A stretch of DNA of 11,646 nt from Ophiostoma sp. CBS 140.51 (Eukaryota; Ascomycota; Sordariomycetes; Ophiostomatales; Ophiostomataceae), in NCBI GenBank assembly GCA_029298735.1, contig JANSLP010000557.1:1-11646 (forward strand). Reading direction: 5' to 3'. A model generated the notes under the pieces. The model was not told where the DNA came from. It saw only the letters and a list, made by a program, of their open reading frames with translations, and did not search any database. Positions 8,480-11,646 of the stretch are shown piece after piece. The position numbers were made by a program, and so were the translations under genes. Positions within the stretch are counted from its first letter, which is position 1, and each line of letters begins with the position of its first letter.

Positions 8480-8824
8480 GCGGGGGAAATGGAGAAACCC
8501 TCGATTCCACCCCAGGATTGTGGCTGCCGAAGCTAAAAAAAAACAAGTTTTTCACGTTGTGACTGACCTGTTCGGTTACTTGATAGCCGAGCGTTAATCA
8601 TGGACTCTTAACCGACTCACAACACCTCGGCGACGACTTTGCAGCATAACGATGTCGTTTTTTTTTACATCTAGCCTCCTGTCTCACTCCCCACACAAAC
8701 AGTCCAACATGTGTTGACAAAAGAAAGGGAAGTGGGCCTGGCCATCTTGTGTTCGTTCTCAATAGCTCCATGTCTGTTGCCACTTGCGGGGACTATTTTC
8801 TTCCCCGTGTCCTTGGGTCTGGGG
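8480..8824. promoter_or_regulatory. Cluster of CreA-type SYGGRG hexamers
   Basis: Matches to SYGGRG: GCGGGG at 8480-8485, CTGGGG on the minus strand at 8510-8515, GTGGGG on the minus strand at 8689-8694, GCGGGG at 8786-8791 and CTGGGG at 8819-8824. This consensus is the known target of the carbon catabolite repressor CreA/CRE1, which often controls sugar transporters. The motif is short (about one match per 256 bp at even base composition), so five in 345 nt is only a mild excess. Confidence 0.35.
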
Positions 8825-9383
8825 GCGTATCTCCCCATCGAGTGTAACTGCATCTATATGTTAGTTCTGGGCTGAAGGGGAAAAAGAAGGGGAAAAAAAA
8901 ACAGACAAGGTGTGTGTCTATGTGTGCGGAATTTCATGTACGAACACCATGGCATGATATTTTGTTATGCACCCTGGGAGGATAAGATACTATCAAATTG
9001 CCATCTTCACGTACATGGTATCAAAGGCAAGACAGTAAAATAGGAACATTACCTGCTGTCGGCAGCCAAAACTTGATATCAGTTGACTTTGTAAATCGAA
9101 TGTGATTCTCACGCAAATCAATTTTGTAGATCTGACTCTTTCTTTATAAAACGATCTTCACGTTAACAACGTATCCGAGGTCGCCTGGATATGTTTTTTT
9201 GAAGCTGACTTTCGGTAATTGCTAGTTAGACACACCAGCATCGTAAAGAAGTTAGGCACATTTTCCTGAAGGACTCGTTCTCATGATCGAGTACCAGTGT
9301 GATATTAGCCTTTGCCAAGGTTGTCACTCCTAGAATGCCGAGATGCTTCTATATTTCTGTGAAAAAGACGATGTAACACAAGG

Positions 9384-9545
9384 TATAAATTGTTGACGAC
9401 ATGCCAGCCAAGTCGGATTGGTCTTGATGTTTTTTTTTTTTTGTTTCCTTCATCCTGCGTCTTCTTTGGTAACGCACACATATAATTTAGACTTTTATTT
9501 TCCTACATTCCCTCATCATTTTTTCCCCCCGGCCAGTTACAAATC
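9384..9545 (+). promoter_or_regulatory. Core promoter and pyrimidine-rich leader of the transporter gene
   Basis: A TATAAAT (9384-9390) lies about 156 nt before the transporter ATG. It is followed by a long T/C-rich stretch starting with a T run at 9429, typical of strongly expressed fungal genes. If transcription starts before 9427, an ATG there opens a frame that overlaps the main start in another register (to 9654) and could dampen translation. The main ATG has A at -3 and G at +4, a good context. Confidence 0.5.
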
Positions 9546-11203
9546 ATGGCTGCAGACACGGAAAACACCGATCCCCCTCGCGGACAGTCGGCCGAGCATG
9601 TCCAGCTTGACGACAAGATGGAAGCCACTGGCATCAACTCCCGTGTCATCCTGATCTTTATCATTCTTGGTTTCGGCTCCGCCAGTATGGGCTACGCCTC
9701 TTCCATCATCGCCACTACCCTATCCCAGCCCTCGTGGGCCATCAGCATGAACCTTGCCACGGCCACCAACGCTGTTGCCCTCATCGGCGCCACGAACGGT
9801 CTCTACTACACTGGTGGTGCTTTTGGTTCTCTCTTCAGCGGTTACATTGTGCACAAGTATGGCCGCAAGAAATGTGCTGCTCTCGCTGCCCTAATCATTC
9901 TTATCTCGAGTGGCATCATTGCTGGCTCTGTCCACATCGCCATGTTCATCACTTTCCGGTTCTTTCAGGGCTGGGGCTCGTTCCAGATGTTATCGACGAT
10001 TCCCATGTGGATGGCTGAGCTTGTCCCCCCAAAGAGACGTGGCCTCCTCGTGCAGATTCACCCGGCCATGATCAACCTGGGCTACACTGTGGCTTCCTAC
10101 ACCGGTATCGGATTCTACTACTACTCCGGCCACAACAACCAGTGGCGTGGCCCGCTGGGCCTTGCCGGCCTGTTCCCCTTCCTGTTCCTCGTCTGCATGC
10201 ACTGGGTGCCCGAATCGCCTCGTTACCTGCTCTCCAAGAACAAGACAGATGAGGCCTGGGCTATTCTCCGCCGTCTCCACTACAACAAAAATGATCCCGA
10301 GCATCTATTTGCCAAGCGGGAGCTTTACCAGATCCAGCAGCAGGTCCAGGTGGATACGTCCCAGGCCGCACGCACCGTTTCTGGCAACTACGCCATGATC
10401 TTCAAGACAAAGTCCCTGCGCAGACGTGCCATGATCAGTGCTTTCCTCACTTTTGCCCAGATGAGCTCCGGTGCTCTTGTCATCAACAGTGTGTATTTTC
10501 CAGTCTCATATTATCCTGTCATCGATATATAATAATTTGTCCAGACTACGGCGGTCTCATCTATCAAAGCTTAGGATTCACCAATGGCGCTGTTCTCCAG
10601 ATGCAGGGCGGCTACCAGATTACTGGCTGGGTCATGAACACTCTCAGCATGTTCATCATCGACAGGTTCCCGAGAAACAAGCTGATGTCGTTCGGTTTTG
10701 CTGTCAGCGGTGTCACCGTCATCATTGAGGCGGCTCTTCAGAAGCACTACCTGGGCACCACCAACCGCTCGGGTCTGATTGCGTGTGCGGCCATGCTCTT
10801 CCTCAACGTTACTTGTCTTGGACTCTTCGTTGAGGGTGTGGGTTTCACGTACGTCGCGGAGATCTGGCCGACATACGTCCGTGGTGAGGGTTACGCCATC
10901 GGCATGTGCAGTCTCTGCGTGGCAAGCATTGTCTGGCTCCAATCGGCCCCAACTGCGTTTGCCAACATTGGCTGGAAGTTCTACATTATCTTCATTGTCT
11001 TTGATGCCCTTGCTGCCGTCGTCATTTGGTTCTACCCTGACACCCGTGGCAAGCCCCTCGAGGAGATTGCTGTTCTGTTTGGCGATAGGGACCAAGTTGC
11101 TGTTTTCCAGTCTGACCTCGATGACGACAGAGCCCTGCGTTTCGTTGATGAGAAGAGCGGTGCCATGGAGATTGAGAACTCGGGTCACGAGGCTGAGAAG
11201 TAA
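9546..11203 (+). CDS. MFS sugar-porter-type transporter (two exons)
   Basis: Plasma-membrane transporter of the major facilitator superfamily, sugar porter type; proton symport is usual for fungal members. Exons 9546-10488 and 10545-11203 give 533 residues, the usual length. An acidic cytosolic N-terminus of about 32 residues precedes the first membrane segment (33-55); about twelve hydrophobic segments follow, split by a charged loop at about 223-295. Family signatures in order: YGRKK (105-109) after segment 2; a variant of the segment 4-5 motif with MWMAELVPPKRRG (154-166); PESPRYLL (222-229) after segment 6; QMSSGALVINNYG (305-317) in segment 7; YVAEIWPTYVRGEG (417-430); and PDTRGKPLEEI (479-489), the PETKG-type motif after segment 12. 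Codon use is strongly C-ending, suggesting good expression. It diverges from the second regulator, and CreA-like sites lie upstream. Hexose, disaccharide or another polyol/sugar-like substrate are all possible; the sequence does not decide. Confidence 0.92.
10489..10544 (+). other. 56-nt spliceosomal intron in the transporter gene
   Basis: It opens with GTGTGT and closes with TTGTCCAG. Splicing rebuilds an AAC codon and gives VINNYGGLIYQSLGF, which fits the conserved segment-7 region of fungal sugar porters. Unspliced, the frame stops at 10530-10532. A donor two bases later would break the frame. The donor is non-optimal (GTGTGT rather than GTRAGT). Confidence 0.9.
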
Positions 11204-11646
11204 GGATGTATAGGTCATCATATTCGAGAAGAGTCAGAGCAGAGTCAAAGTGGTGAGGAGGTATTGGCAGGGTGGCGCAAAGTTTCCTATGTATATGTGA
11301 TTAGTCTTGATACCATACTTCACTTCAGGGATAAGGAGTGCGTAATATTTTTTCATACTTAATATCTACCTGCTTTACCTCCATTTAATTTCTTTTCATG
11401 GGATATCTTCTGATGTTGCATGTGCGTCATTGAAACTAGACAGGTTCTAGCTTAATGTACGTCGTATCTCTACAACTTGTCAGGTCGACCATGCATCTAT
11501 TTGGTGGTTTTGGCAACCTTGAAAATATCAGTGAAGGCATCAATTTCTATGTTTCGTGTTCACATTATGTATTCCGGGGTTTTCTCAATATCTTGAACAT
11601 TTTGTGCAAGGTCTTTTGTTTGTTTTATTTAAAAATGTTTTTGTAG
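11204..11646 (+). other. 3' flank of the transporter gene, no gene seen
   Basis: AT-rich sequence after the TAA stop (11201-11203), expected to hold the 3' UTR and polyadenylation site. A 63-codon frame at the right edge (11455 onward) is Phe/Leu/Cys-rich, as expected of AT-rich spacer, and has no recognisable family. Confidence 0.6.

Larger units (their letters stand above)
7898..9545. other. 1.65-kb divergent intergenic promoter region
   Basis: Separates the minus-strand regulator from the plus-strand transporter, so it must carry both promoters. No supported gene: the open frames here (60-65 codons at 8058-8255 and 8598-8853) show no domain or codon bias. Sites seen: a 10-bp palindrome AACGGCCGTT (8310-8319), CCTCGG at 8625-8630 and its reverse complement at 9175-9180, five SYGGRG (CreA-type) hexamers between 8480 and 8824, and homopolymer A/T tracts near 7981, 8535, 8660 and 8895. 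No tRNA-like internal promoter was found by eye. Confidence 0.7.

Noticed and set aside
8468..8483. CGG-N10-CGG direct repeat as a zinc-cluster site
   Set aside because: Two triplets at an arbitrary spacing are expected often by chance, and nothing else supports the site.
8539..8552. AAAAAC-AA-GTTTTT hairpin-like element
   Set aside because: Made of homopolymer A and T tracts that arise readily in fungal spacers; too weak to be a terminator or element.
8058..8853. Short minus-strand frames of 60-65 codons in the divergent spacer
   Set aside because: Length is expected by chance in 1.6 kb; no conserved motif and no coherent codon bias.
10571..11221. 216-codon minus-strand open frame opposite the transporter's second exon
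   Set aside because: Its highly charged, Asp/Glu/Val/Asn-rich product mirrors the hydrophobic transporter codons. No independent support.

Overview
The window looks like nuclear DNA of a filamentous ascomycete (Pezizomycotina). Two genes carry very short introns (57 and 56 nt) with GT..AG ends. Two genes encode Zn2Cys6 binuclear-cluster transcription factors, a class essentially confined to fungi. Coding regions are GC-rich with C-ending codons, spacers are AT-richer, and two genes have pyrimidine-rich leaders. Genus or species cannot be named from the sequence alone.

Layout: (1) 1-435 has no supported gene and lies downstream of the first gene. (2) 436-1536, minus strand: a secreted, intronless, 366-residue beta-propeller protein of the Vgb (virginiamycin B lyase)/SMP-30-like superfamily. 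(3) 1537-2526: promoter of that gene plus the 3' flank of the next, with a cluster of small inverted repeats near 2103-2207. (4) 2527-4833, minus: a Zn2Cys6 transcription factor of the cutinase transcription factor 1 (CTF1)-like type, two exons. (5) 4834-5377: a spacer with a 16-bp dyad. (6) 5378-7897, minus: a second, longer, intronless Zn2Cys6 factor that is a clear tandem paralog of the first. (7) 7898-9545: a 1.65-kb divergent promoter region. (8) 9546-11203, plus: a sugar-porter-type MFS transporter of 533 residues, two exons. (9) 11204-11646: 3' flank, no gene seen.

A secreted hydrolase- or lyase-like propeller, a membrane sugar transporter and two paralogous regulators side by side suggest a small nutrient-acquisition or catabolic cluster. 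In that reading the propeller acts outside the cell, the transporter imports a sugar-like product, and one or both factors control the genes. The gene identities rest on motifs and family resemblance. The functional link is inference from adjacency.

No rRNA, tRNA, CRISPR array, transposon gene or viral gene was recognised. The best points for follow-up are the paralogous factor pair with different gene structures, the propeller's apparent lack of the bacterial-type catalytic histidines, the dyads in the spacers, and the clustered SYGGRG (CreA-type) motifs upstream of the transporter.
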